Assembly (NCBI RefSeq): GCF_017301335.1
Contig: NZ_CP071247.1
Span: forward strand, 3,596,001-3,660,000
Source: Marinobacter salinisoli
GTDB lineage: Bacteria; Pseudomonadota; Gammaproteobacteria; Pseudomonadales; Oleiphilaceae
Direction of reading: 5' to 3'
DNA: 64,000 bases
Shown here in pieces: positions 1-8,228 of this stretch; the stretch's first letter is position 1; each line of letters opens with the position of its first letter. Under the pieces are notes generated by a model. That model did no database searches, was not told the origin of the DNA, and was given only the letters and a program-made list of their open reading frames with translations. The translations under genes were made by a program, and so were the position numbers.

Positions 1-13
1 GCACGGACCCCGA

Positions 14-718
14 ATGAGACCCGGACAGACGCGATCAGCCGTAACCCTCGCCCTGCTCACCCTCACCGCATGGATGGCCACCACCGCCGCGCAGGCGGAG
101 ATTACCCGTATCGTTCACCCGGATGGCACCGTCGAATTCACCAATGTAAAACAGAGCCAGCCCCGGGCCTCTACCGGCAACGACACCGTCTACCGCTACA
201 AGGATGACCACGGCGTGGTGGCTTTCAGCAGTGTTCGCCCGGCCGGCAACGAGTTCGAGGTTATTCGTTTTCACTGTTACGCCTGCGATCCGGAATCCAA
301 CGTGGACTGGCGCAGGACGCCGCTGTTCAAACAACGCTATCGTGACGAGATCCGGACCGCCGCCCAGGAGTTTGACGTTGACCCGGCACTGGTCCGGGCC
401 GTTATCCACGCTGAGTCGGCCTTCAACGAGAAAGCGCTGTCGCCGGTGGGTGCTCAGGGGCTGATGCAATTAATGCCGGGCACGGCTCAGGAGCTGGGCG
501 TGGTTAACCCACTGGTGGCATCGGAAAATATTCGTGGTGGGGTCAATTATCTGGCCATGATGCTGCAACGTTTCAACGGCGATATCCGCCTGGCGACAGC
601 GGCCTACAACGCCGGCCCCGGTGCAGTGACACGCTACAAGGGCGTGCCACCCTACGCCGAAACCAAGGCCTACGTGCACCGCGTGGGCATTCTGCACCAG
701 CGCTACGCCGCCAACTGA
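14..718 (+). CDS. Exported lytic transglycosylase (SLT domain) with N-terminal DUF4124-like region
   Basis: This 234-residue protein should cleave the glycan strands of peptidoglycan in the periplasm. Residues 1-28 form a signal peptide ending in an AQA-type cleavage site. Residues about 30-75 contain two short stretches ending in VEFTN and VVAFSS, as in DUF4124 regions often found before SLT domains. The SLT domain covers about 110-230: the catalytic Glu is E134 in [10 protein letters not shown], followed by [10 protein letters not shown] (146-155) and AYNAGPGAV (197-205). The gene ends 10 bp before a convergent exporter gene. The SLT motifs are clear; the exact subfamily is not assigned. 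Confidence 0.92.
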   Translation: MRPGQTRSAVTLALLTLTAWMATTAAQAEITRIVHPDGTVEFTNVKQSQPRASTGNDTVYRYKDDHGVVAFSSVRPAGNEFEVIRFHCYACDPESNVDWRRTPLFKQRYRDEIRTAAQEFDVDPALVRAVIHAESAFNEKALSPVGAQGLMQLMPGTAQELGVVNPLVASENIRGGVNYLAMMLQRFNGDIRLATAAYNAGPGAVTRYKGVPPYAETKAYVHRVGILHQRYAAN

Positions 719-728
719 CGCCAGCGTT

Positions 729-1358
729 TTACCCCAGCGCCAGCCAGATACCGACAGCGATCATCAGGCTGCCCGCCACCCGGTTGACGGTGCGCACACC
801 GCTCCCCTGGCGCAGCAACGTCCGCAGACCACGGCCACCGTGGGCATAGAGTTGCAAACAGATAAATTCCAGCAGCAGAATAATCAGAATAAGCGCCGTC
901 AACTGGGAAGTCATCGGCAGACTGTTATCAATAAACGGCGGCAACAGCGCGACAAAAAACGCCCAGCCTTTGGGGTTGGCGATGGCGGTGACAAAGCCCT
1001 GCAACGCCAGTTGCCAGCGTGACAAATCAACCGCCGATACCTCTTCCTCCGGCATGGCCATGCGCCCTTTCGAGAACCACATCTGAATCCCCAGCCACGC
1101 CAGATAGGCACCGCCGGCGTACTTGAACACGGCAAACGCCGTGGGGTACTTGAGCATGAAGGCCGCCACACCGATGGCGGCCGATGTTGCCACGATGGCC
1201 ACGCCCAGCAGCTCGCCCGCCATCATCCAGAGTGCCCGCCGAACACCAATGGTGATGCCCATGGACAGGGCCAGTGTCATGCACATGCCGGGCGTAATGG
1301 ACACCACGAAGAAAGTGGGAACAAAGGCAGACAGCAATGACCAGTTCAGTGACAGCAC
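729..1358 (-). CDS. LysE/RhtB-family amino-acid exporter
   Basis: A 209-residue inner-membrane exporter of the LysE family, which expels amino acids or related small molecules; the substrate cannot be told from sequence. The N-terminus carries the family signature around VVSITPGMCMTLAL, and six hydrophobic segments follow. The frame is open up to position 1391, but I prefer the GTG at 1358 because a GGAG motif lies seven bases upstream and this gives the usual family length. The gene runs convergently with the lytic transglycosylase. Confidence 0.85.
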   Translation of the reverse strand: MLSLNWSLLSAFVPTFFVVSITPGMCMTLALSMGITIGVRRALWMMAGELLGVAIVATSAAIGVAAFMLKYPTAFAVFKYAGGAYLAWLGIQMWFSKGRMAMPEEEVSAVDLSRWQLALQGFVTAIANPKGWAFFVALLPPFIDNSLPMTSQLTALILIILLLEFICLQLYAHGGRGLRTLLRQGSGVRTVNRVAGSLMIAVGIWLALG

Positions 1359-1437
1359 AACGGGACTCCGAAACCTTGGCTGGATAGCCACGAAATTAGT
1401 ATGAATGTACTAGTTTGGATCGATAGGATGCTCTCTA

Positions 1438-1490
1438 TTGAACGAAAACCGCAAGCCCCAAGGCTCTGAAAATGCGTTTTTTTCGTTCAA
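1438..1490. promoter_or_regulatory. Long inverted repeat with TTGAACGAAAA arms
   Basis: Perfect 11-base arms TTGAACGAAAA (1438-1448) and TTTTCGTTCAA (1480-1490) are separated by 31 bases, between the divergent LysE exporter and the beta-propeller lipoprotein gene. It could be a pair of operator half-sites or an RNA hairpin in the leader of the downstream gene. No regulator is encoded next to it. Confidence 0.45.
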
Positions 1491-1526
1491 GTCAAAGATG
1501 TTAAACCACGCAAAGGACTGCTGTTT

Positions 1527-2744
1527 ATGCCCACCAAGACATGGCGCCAATTACCGATCCTATTGTTTATTGCCACCGTGCTGATCGCCTGCACGGCCAC
1601 CATTGCACCCGCCTGGGTCGCCACCTTTAACCCGAAAGCCCAGGAGGAGCCGGACCGTCTGGCCTGGTTCGATGACATGGAAGTCGACAGTTACGGCAAC
1701 GTCGTGGTTGCCGCCAGCACCATCCGGGCGTCCATGGAACTGCACATCCACGACTTCGCTCTGGTGAAATTTGATGCCACAGGCAACCGGCTGTGGTCCC
1801 GCGTACTGGACCTGTCCACCTCCCGCTACAAAAGCGACGACAGCCCGCTGGAGCTGGTGCTGGACACCGCCGACAACATTTACGTTCTGGTGGAACAGTT
1901 CCGTATCGTCAGCGAGCAGGAATCCGCCAGCGGCAATTATCTGATCAGCTTTGATGCCAACGGCAACGAGCGCTGGCGTCAGGAGCTGGGTGAAGGCACC
2001 AATTTCCGCACCCTGACGCTGGCGAACAACCAGCTCTATGTGTCCGGCCCGGAAACCCGGGTTTTCAATCTCAATGGCAGCCAACTGCTCAGTTTCGAGC
2101 ACCCGCACCACGTGGCGCGTTCGGTGGCTGTGAACCGCAATGGTGACATTGCCCTCGGTGGTGGCTCCGCCGTCACCCTGTTCAATGCCCAGGGCCAGCA
2201 ACTCTGGCATCACCGGCTGTCTGACCGTGACTGGGCCTTCGGCGAAACCCGGTTCACCCTGCAGGGCGACCTGGTGGCGACCAACGCGCTGGAAGAAAAC
2301 GGTGGCGCGAGCCTGGCACGGTTCTCAGCAACCGGCGAGTTACTCTGGTTCAAAGTCTTTTCGGCGGCTTATGAAAGCTATGGCCTGCCGGGCCGGCCGC
2401 GGGTTTTCGAGGATTACCGGGGCGATCTGCTGCTGCTCGCCTCCAATGAAGACGGCCATCGGATCGTGAAGCTGGATGCCGCCGGCCGCGTGACCTGGAA
2501 CCGGCGGGGTAAGAAAATGATCAGCGACGCGGCAATGCGGGACGGCGACCTGTTCATCGTGGGCGGTGGCACCAACGCCAAGTACGACACCGATGGCAAC
2601 CGGGTGGCGGAGTCCTCACTCCGTGAGTACATCCAGATCACCACAGGCAGCGCCGCCATCGATGGCGACCGCCTGTATGCGGGGTACAGCGCGAACGTAA
2701 ACGGTACCTTCGTGTTGCACCTGTCCCAGTATCTCGACCAGTAA
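1527..2744 (+). CDS. Beta-propeller-like lipoprotein
   Basis: A 405-residue protein with a lipoprotein signal: hydrophobic residues 9-20 followed by the lipobox VLIAC, so Cys at about 22 would be lipidated. The rest consists of recurring blades with the pattern FDATGNRLW, FDANGNERW, FNAQGQQLW, FSATGELLW and LDAAGRVTW, typical of PQQ-like or similar beta-propellers. No PQQ-ligand or catalytic residues were recognised, so a dehydrogenase is unlikely; a periplasmic scaffold or binding role is more plausible. The start has AAGGA about ten bases upstream. The family is not identified further. Confidence 0.75.
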   Translation: MPTKTWRQLPILLFIATVLIACTATIAPAWVATFNPKAQEEPDRLAWFDDMEVDSYGNVVVAASTIRASMELHIHDFALVKFDATGNRLWSRVLDLSTSRYKSDDSPLELVLDTADNIYVLVEQFRIVSEQESASGNYLISFDANGNERWRQELGEGTNFRTLTLANNQLYVSGPETRVFNLNGSQLLSFEHPHHVARSVAVNRNGDIALGGGSAVTLFNAQGQQLWHHRLSDRDWAFGETRFTLQGDLVATNALEENGGASLARFSATGELLWFKVFSAAYESYGLPGRPRVFEDYRGDLLLLASNEDGHRIVKLDAAGRVTWNRRGKKMISDAAMRDGDLFIVGGGTNAKYDTDGNRVAESSLREYIQITTGSAAIDGDRLYAGYSANVNGTFVLHLSQYLDQ

Positions 2745-2755
2745 CCGTCATCAGC

Positions 2756-2790
2756 CCGGTGCTTTCCTGCCCCACCCGGGAAGGCACCGG
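2756..2790. terminator. Hairpin between convergent genes, probable bidirectional terminator
   Basis: Arms CCGGTGCTTTCC (2756-2767) and GGAAGGCACCGG (2779-2790) pair over 12 positions with one G-U wobble and an 11-base loop. It sits between the converging propeller lipoprotein and Crp/Fnr genes. There is no strong U tract. Confidence 0.5.
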
Positions 2791-2792
2791 AC

Positions 2793-3488
2793 TCAGTCCG
2801 GCAGGTTGTAAAGATAGGCCTGCAGCGCCAACGGATCGGTGACCGTAACCCGGCCGTAGTCGAGCCTCAGCAAGCCGGCCTGTTCATACTCCTTGATGAC
2901 CCGGTGCACGCCCTGCCGCGTCATGCCCATCATATTGGCAATGTGTTCACGGGTCAGATGAAAGGTGACCGGCGTGGACGTCAAGCCGCCGGCTCCCTGC
3001 AGCTGGGCCAGGAACAGCAACCGGCGCCCGATACGGGTGGCGATCCCCTGCAGCGCGTCGTCAGCGATGATGGACATTACCGACCAGAGCCGCTGGCTGA
3101 TCAGGTCCAGCACCACCGGGTAGGCCTGGGGATAGGTGTCCAGCAGCCGCCGGAAGCCATCTCCGGGCAGTTCAACCAGCCTTGTTTTCTCATGGGCGGT
3201 GGCTCCGTAAACCCGCGGCATTCCGGGTGAGAAAACCGCATCACCGATCCAGGCCGGCGCTCCGAAAATGATCAGCGTGGCCTCCCGCCCCTCCGAGTTC
3301 ACCGAACTGATACGGACCTGCCCCTGGGCGATCACGCACAGCGACGACTGCATGGAGCCCTTTTCATAGATCGGCTCGCCCGCCCCGAAGCTGCGCCAGC
3401 GCGCCATCATCTCGGCCTCGGCCAATCCCTTGTCGGGCAGCCCGCCCAGTAATGGGCAGGCCCTTAAAACATCGCTCAGTTCAGACAT
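2793..3488 (-). CDS. Crp/Fnr-family transcriptional regulator
   Basis: A 231-residue regulator: an N-terminal cyclic-nucleotide-binding-like jelly roll (about 10-125) and a C-terminal winged helix-turn-helix (about 150-225) with the recognition segment MMGMTRQGVHRVIKEYE. No N-terminal cysteine cluster of FNR type is present. The start at 3488 (MSELSDVL) is preferred over an upstream in-frame start because the extra residues look non-coding. It is divergent from the aldolase/HD-oxygenase pair, with a palindrome at 3514-3530 in between, so it probably controls that operon and itself. The effector is unknown. Confidence 0.9.
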   Translation of the reverse strand: MSELSDVLRACPLLGGLPDKGLAEAEMMARWRSFGAGEPIYEKGSMQSSLCVIAQGQVRISSVNSEGREATLIIFGAPAWIGDAVFSPGMPRVYGATAHEKTRLVELPGDGFRRLLDTYPQAYPVVLDLISQRLWSVMSIIADDALQGIATRIGRRLLFLAQLQGAGGLTSTPVTFHLTREHIANMMGMTRQGVHRVIKEYEQAGLLRLDYGRVTVTDPLALQAYLYNLPD

Positions 3489-3513
3489 CGCTAAAACCCG
3501 TGACCACCAAACC

Positions 3514-3530
3514 CAAATGTAAACCATTTG
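3514..3530. promoter_or_regulatory. Palindromic operator candidate between Crp/Fnr regulator and aldolase operon
   Basis: CAAATG-TAAAC-CATTTG is a perfect 6-base inverted repeat with a 5-base spacer. Its right arm overlaps a TTGACA hexamer (3528-3533). It resembles neither the usual CRP (TGTGA-N6-TCACA) nor FNR (TTGAT-N4-ATCAA) site. The position, 25 bp from the regulator start and 78 bp from the aldolase start, suggests a local operator. Confidence 0.5.
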
Positions 3531-3608
3531 ACAGTCGCCCGCTCCCCCAACGCCCTAAACTGAGGGTACGATCCCTTCAAGGGCCAACGAACAACAAGGA
3601 GACCGCCC

Positions 3609-4379
3609 ATGTCTGAGCGTATCGCAATTCCCTCCAAGCAAGGCCAGGTCAGTGCCGAAGAGTGGCAACTGCGTGTCGATCTGGCCGCCGCCTATCGTCT
3701 GATCGCGATGTACGGCTGGGACGACCTGATCTTCACCCACATTTCCGTGCGCATCCCCGGGCCGGAACACCAGTTCCTGATCAACCCCTACGGCATGATG
3801 TTCGATGAAATCACCGCCTCCAGCCTGGTGCGCATTGACCAGGAAGGTAACAAGATCAACCCGGACGATTTCGATGTAAACCCGGCCGGCTTTACCATCC
3901 ACAGCGCCATTCACGCGGTCCGCGACGATGCAGCCTGTGTCATGCACACCCACACCCGTGCCGGTGTGGCCGTGTCCGCCCAGAAAGATGGCCTGCTGCC
4001 GCTGTCCCAGCAAAGCCTTTTTCCCCTGTCGAATCTCGCCTACCACGATTACGAGGGTGTGGCGCTGCGGGAAGATGAAAAGGCCCGCCTGCAGGCAGAC
4101 CTGGGCACCAACAACTTCATGATCCTGCGCAACCACGGCCTGTTGACCACGGGCACCAGCGTGGCCGATGCGTTTCTCGGTATGTACATCCTGCAGACCG
4201 CCTGCGAAATCCAGATTCAGGCGCTGTCCGGCAACCGGGAACTGACCCCGGTACCGGCGGGCATTGTCGATACCATTCGCCAACAAGCCGAACAGGTGAC
4301 CAAGGGCATGGGCGGCAAGCTGGCCTGGCCGGGGCTGCTGCGCAAGCTGGATCGCGTGAACCCCGGCTACCGGGACTGA
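3609..4379 (+). CDS. Class II aldolase/adducin-family protein
   Basis: A 256-residue member of the class II aldolase fold, whose enzymes use a divalent metal to cleave or epimerise sugar phosphates and related hydroxy acids. The metal-ligand pattern is visible as VMHTHTRAG (about 111-119) and RNHGLLTTG (about 175-183); FTHISVRIPG matches the N-terminal family segment. An AAGGAG-type ribosome-binding site lies before the ATG. It is followed after 13 bases by the HD oxygenase gene, so the two are likely co-transcribed. The substrate is unknown. Confidence 0.88.
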   Translation: MSERIAIPSKQGQVSAEEWQLRVDLAAAYRLIAMYGWDDLIFTHISVRIPGPEHQFLINPYGMMFDEITASSLVRIDQEGNKINPDDFDVNPAGFTIHSAIHAVRDDAACVMHTHTRAGVAVSAQKDGLLPLSQQSLFPLSNLAYHDYEGVALREDEKARLQADLGTNNFMILRNHGLLTTGTSVADAFLGMYILQTACEIQIQALSGNRELTPVPAGIVDTIRQQAEQVTKGMGGKLAWPGLLRKLDRVNPGYRD

Positions 4380-4392
4380 AGGAGGACTTATC

Positions 4393-4983
4393 ATGAGTGA
4401 CGTAACCGCCCCCCAGGCCGCCTTCACGCACATGAAGGACGGCACCGCCGAAGACTGGAAAATCATCGCCGATTCGTTCGGCAAGTTCGCCCAGACACTG
4501 CCAGACCGGATTCTGGAGCATCTGAAAATGCTCGAAGGGGATTTCGGGGGCTTTCAGGTGGACCGCCTGACCCATTGCCTGCAAACGGCCACCCTGGCCC
4601 ACCGGGACGGCAAGGACGACGAATACGTGGTGTGCGCCCTGCTCCATGACATTGGCGACACTCTGGGCACCTACAACCATGCCGATGTCGCGGCCGTGCT
4701 GCTGGAACCCTTCGTGAGCGAAGCCAACCACTGGATGATCAAGCACCACGCGATCTTCCAGGGCTACCACTTCTTCCATTACCTGGGCATGGACCGGGAC
4801 ATGCGGAACCAGTACAAGGACCATCCGCACTTCAATCGCACCATCGAGTTCGTCAGCAAGTACGATTCGCCGGCCTTCGACCCGGAAGCGGAAACTCTGC
4901 CGCTGTCCTACTTCGAGCCGATGGTTCGCAAGGTGTTCGCAGAACCAAGAAAGTCCCTGTACAAGGACGCGCAGACCGATTGA
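4393..4983 (+). CDS. HD-domain protein of the PhnZ/TmpB-like diiron oxygenase type
   Basis: A 196-residue HD protein. The visible ligand set is H61 (RLTHCLQTA), H85-D86 (LLHDIGD), H96 (YNHAD), H118 or H119 (IKHHAI) and D158 (SKYDSP), which matches the six-ligand diiron site of PhnZ and its relatives rather than a simple phosphohydrolase. PhnZ oxidatively cleaves a phosphonate; here the residues aligned by eye with its Tyr24 and Glu27 are Phe51 and Phe54, so another substrate is likely. GGAGG precedes the ATG. It is translated just after the class II aldolase. Product and electron source are unknown. Confidence 0.78.
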   Translation: MSDVTAPQAAFTHMKDGTAEDWKIIADSFGKFAQTLPDRILEHLKMLEGDFGGFQVDRLTHCLQTATLAHRDGKDDEYVVCALLHDIGDTLGTYNHADVAAVLLEPFVSEANHWMIKHHAIFQGYHFFHYLGMDRDMRNQYKDHPHFNRTIEFVSKYDSPAFDPEAETLPLSYFEPMVRKVFAEPRKSLYKDAQTD

Positions 4984-5151
4984 GCAAGCCTCCGGGGCCC
5001 CCGGGCCCCCGCCCCCTCTCCTTCAGTAGCTCATCCAGCCGCACGCTCACCCCCGAGTCACCATCACTTCCCGGAACGCGCCTCGCCATCGCGGGTTGAA
5101 CGTGCTATTTTGCGCTGCCGTTTAATTATCTGAACACCCGTTAAATATATT

Positions 5152-6108
5152 ATGACTAAAACAGCGCACTTCTGGGCATGGATGTTACTGTTCGTCAGTT
5201 TCGTCTGGGGCATTGAGTTTTCACTGGTGCATCAGGCGCTCGACAGCCTGACGCCCCACCTGTTCAACGCGGTTCGCTTTTTTATCGCGGTCATCACCCT
5301 GCAACTCTGGTGCGCCTGGCGTGGCATTCGCCTGACGTTGCTGGCCAATCCAGACACCCTGAAACATGGCATTGTGCTGGGCAGCCTGCTCTATGCGGGT
5401 TTTGCGACACAAAGCATCGGCCTGCAATACACAACCGCGAGCAATGCCGGCTTTATCACCGGCTTAAACTGCGTGATGGTACCCATCATTGCCGCCCTGT
5501 GGTTGCGACAGAAAATGCGCTACTGGGTCTGGCTCGGTGTGGGTTCTGCAACGATCGGTACATTTTTTCTGACCGGCGGCGTGTCGGGCTTCGGCGCCGG
5601 GGAATTGTGGGTCCTGATCTGCGCCCTGTCGTTTGCGCTGCATATTGTTTACACCGGCATCTACACCCGGGAAACCGATGCCCTGTCCCTGTCAAAAATC
5701 CAGCTCATCACCGTCACCGTTCTCAGCGCCCTGTCCGCCGTCGCCTTTGAGAGTACGGCGCTGGGCGCCGCTGCTGAGACCCTGATTTTTGATCCGCACT
5801 GGCTGCCCTGGGTCGCCATCCTGATCGGCGGGATTTTGGGAACGGGCCTGGCGTATGTGGCACAAACCATCGGTCAGAAGTTTCTTGAGTCCTGGCGAGT
5901 GGCGCTCATCTTCACCACCGAACCGCTCTTTGCTGCCGTCGGTGGCGTGCTGTTGCTGGGCGAATCGCTCAGCGCGCTGGCCTGGATCGGCGGGCTGTTT
6001 ATCCTGGCGGGCATGCTGGTCGCCGAGCTGATTGACTCACGCGACCCTGGCAGGGATGAAGATCAGCGTGCAGTCAGCCTGCCCGGCCACCAACCCGATC
6101 AGTCGTAA
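5152..6108 (+). CDS. EamA/DMT-family transporter
   Basis: A 318-residue inner-membrane protein with ten predicted transmembrane helices arranged as two EamA repeats; the first begins at SFVWGIEFSLVHQAL and the second near LWVLICALSFALHIVY. Members export metabolites by proton exchange. No clear Shine-Dalgarno sequence precedes the ATG, which follows an AT-rich stretch. It stands alone; substrate unknown. Confidence 0.88.
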   Translation: MTKTAHFWAWMLLFVSFVWGIEFSLVHQALDSLTPHLFNAVRFFIAVITLQLWCAWRGIRLTLLANPDTLKHGIVLGSLLYAGFATQSIGLQYTTASNAGFITGLNCVMVPIIAALWLRQKMRYWVWLGVGSATIGTFFLTGGVSGFGAGELWVLICALSFALHIVYTGIYTRETDALSLSKIQLITVTVLSALSAVAFESTALGAAAETLIFDPHWLPWVAILIGGILGTGLAYVAQTIGQKFLESWRVALIFTTEPLFAAVGGVLLLGESLSALAWIGGLFILAGMLVAELIDSRDPGRDEDQRAVSLPGHQPDQS

Positions 6109-6225
6109 CATGGGTAATTGCGGGTCTGGTTAGACGCTGTGCGGCTAACCAGGCGCAGCCCCTGCGAAGGTTCGACAGCCATAGCTGGCCGGACTAAAGT
6201 TAAGGCGGAAAGGGGGGGCCGCGCC

Positions 6226-7062
6226 ATGCCGGACTTAACACCGGAGCAACTAGAGACAGTCGCACGGGAATACGACCTGCGCCTGACACCCACTTTGTTT
6301 GTTCCCTGGAATCGCCAAACCCTCGAACATGCTCACCTGACATCCGGAGATCAAGTACTTGATGTCGCCTGCGGGCCCGGGGAGCTGACCCTCGGCGCAG
6401 CGAGCCAGGTCGCTCCGGATGGCCAGGCCACCGGGTACGATTTGAATCCGGGCATGCTCGCCGTCGCCCGCACCAAATCCCCGGACATCCGCTGGCAACA
6501 GGGCAACGCCGAGTCCCTGCCCTTCGAAGACAACCACTTTGACGCAGTGCTTTGCCAGTTTGGCCTGATGCTGTTCGAACATCCGGTGACCGCGCTGCAA
6601 GAGATGATCCGGGTACTCAAGCCCAAACATCACCTGGTGGTGACGGTATTCGATAACCTGGCCCAGCAGCCGGTCTACCGCACTCTTTCGGAAATCTATG
6701 CCCAGGTGGTATCCGCCGATTTGGGCACCTTGCTCGGCGCGCCCTTCTCACTGGGCGATCCAGCCACACTGAGTGACCTCTTCAATCAAGCCGGGATTCA
6801 TGATTCTGAGCGGGTCCGCCTGACCCAAACGGCCCGTTTCCCGAGCCTGAAGCATCTGGTACTGGCCGACATTCAAGGCTGGTTTCCCTTTGCGGGCGTG
6901 GCACTGTCGGAAGAACAGACTGCCGCGGTTATCCGGGAAGCCGAATCGGCGCTATCGGCCTTTCAGCTTCCCGATGGAACCGTGGAGTTTAGTGTGCCTG
7001 CGCATATAGTCACGGCAACCAAGGCTCTCGTGCCCGACGATGGCGAGCATCTGGCCATCTAA
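6226..7062 (+). CDS. Class I SAM-dependent methyltransferase
   Basis: A 278-residue methyltransferase. Motif I is VLDVACGPGELTLGA (about 43-57), the acidic end of strand 2 is the GYDLNPGML segment, and QGNAESLPFEDNHFDAVLCQ follows as motifs II-III. This is the UbiE/BioC-like Methyltransf_11 group, acting on a small molecule; the acceptor cannot be named. The start at 6226 is chosen because a strong purine-rich GGGGGGG stretch precedes it and the upstream 36 codons lack family similarity. The gene is followed by a non-coding accessory boundary. Confidence 0.85.
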   Translation: MPDLTPEQLETVAREYDLRLTPTLFVPWNRQTLEHAHLTSGDQVLDVACGPGELTLGAASQVAPDGQATGYDLNPGMLAVARTKSPDIRWQQGNAESLPFEDNHFDAVLCQFGLMLFEHPVTALQEMIRVLKPKHHLVVTVFDNLAQQPVYRTLSEIYAQVVSADLGTLLGAPFSLGDPATLSDLFNQAGIHDSERVRLTQTARFPSLKHLVLADIQGWFPFAGVALSEEQTAAVIREAESALSAFQLPDGTVEFSVPAHIVTATKALVPDDGEHLAI

Positions 7063-7481
7063 AACCCTTAATAGTCTGGTTGGGACCATCGGCCGAGCGG
7101 AATGGGTTTGGGATTAGGCAGGTTGGCTCTTTATGGTTGCAAAGCGCACTCTTGAGGCGGACGATAAATTCCGATCCTTTAGGAATCTCGAAAAGCCATT
7201 GAACACGCGGATCGTCGCGTGCACTCAGCGATGAAAGGTGACCAACCCCGAAGGAGCTACCTTCACAGCCAAGTGAATGAGCGAAAAGCGTTTCACTGTG
7301 TAGGGGCAAAGCCGGTTTAACCGACCCAGGCACGATAACAAACAGGCACAAAGGAACCTGGAACACGGAAACTATGGTTGCCTAACCAAGGCGAGCGAAT
7401 CCTGGCTGTACTGTGCAGGCCTCATCCCTTTTGATTTCCGCACTTCCCCAATACCACTGACATCCAAAACGGCTGTCACGA
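7063..7481. other. Intergenic region without a supported gene
   Basis: 419 bases at the border of an AT-richer block. Open frames here are short and lack recognisable protein character. A stretch near 7135-7155 (GGTTGCAAAGCGCACT) weakly resembles the dispersed GGTCGCAAAGCGG repeat described below, but with several mismatches. Nothing else is supported. Confidence 0.5.
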
Positions 7482-8048
7482 TTACTGACCTGGAAAAAGC
7501 AGCTTCCTGACTATGTTAAAAAGTTCGTCCGCAGTCTCTTTCCGGCCACCTAAAATCCAGGTTGATAAAATGCTGATCGTCTCTCCGCTCCTCATCGCTA
7601 TCAGATACCTTCGCTCCGCCTCAGACAAATGAGGATTTGGATTATATTTACTCGCGATAATGAGTGAGTTTTTCAGGTGACACTTATAGATAATATCAAT
7701 TCGGTTAGATTTCACTATGTGATCAATTATCTTCCAGTTCTCTGACCAATAGGAAATGTAAAACTTCAGAAGATTTTTTGCGTCAAACGGCCTATCTCCA
7801 TTATGTTCCACAAATCCTTCAAGTACTTCTTTAAAGCACTGGTCACATTTCATCGATAAAATATCGGAAACAACATCAAAGTTCCGATAAAAAGTAGCTC
7901 TCCCTACCTTTGACTCTTTGCAGACATCGCTGACCGTAATTTCCTTCAGGCTTTTTGCCTCGAGGCAGCGATTAAGCCCTTCATACATACGCTCCGCAGA
8001 GCGTCTAACTCGTTTGTCAGCTTTGATGTGATACAAATTTCGCCCCAT
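7482..8048 (-). CDS. TetR/AcrR-family transcriptional regulator
   Basis: A 188-residue regulator with an N-terminal helix-turn-helix (about 15-60): KEITVSDVCKESKVGRATFY followed by RNFDVVSDIL is the typical TetR pattern. The C-terminal half is a helical effector domain of unknown ligand. Codon use is clearly AT-richer than the flanking core genes. It is divergent from the FadL-like porin and exported hydrolase genes, which it probably represses. Confidence 0.85.
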   Translation of the reverse strand: MGRNLYHIKADKRVRRSAERMYEGLNRCLEAKSLKEITVSDVCKESKVGRATFYRNFDVVSDILSMKCDQCFKEVLEGFVEHNGDRPFDAKNLLKFYISYWSENWKIIDHIVKSNRIDIIYKCHLKNSLIIASKYNPNPHLSEAERRYLIAMRSGETISILSTWILGGRKETADELFNIVRKLLFPGQ

Positions 8049-8228
8049 TTGTTTCGCAAGTTACGGGACAAGTGTATCGAAAAAATACAAAGCACTACAA
8101 TGGCTCCGCCTGCCTCAATGGGCAGCAACTTCATTATCAAAAAGCGTCTTCCAATAGGTTTCCAAAATGTGACCTTGATATTGAAGAACAGATTTAGAAG
8201 TAATCAGGTGTCTAAATAGGTAACAATA

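Noticed and set aside
7010..7366. 118-residue minus-strand frame between methyltransferase and TetR genes
   Set aside because: No domain, no ribosome-binding site, overlaps the methyltransferase 3' end; treated as intergenic.
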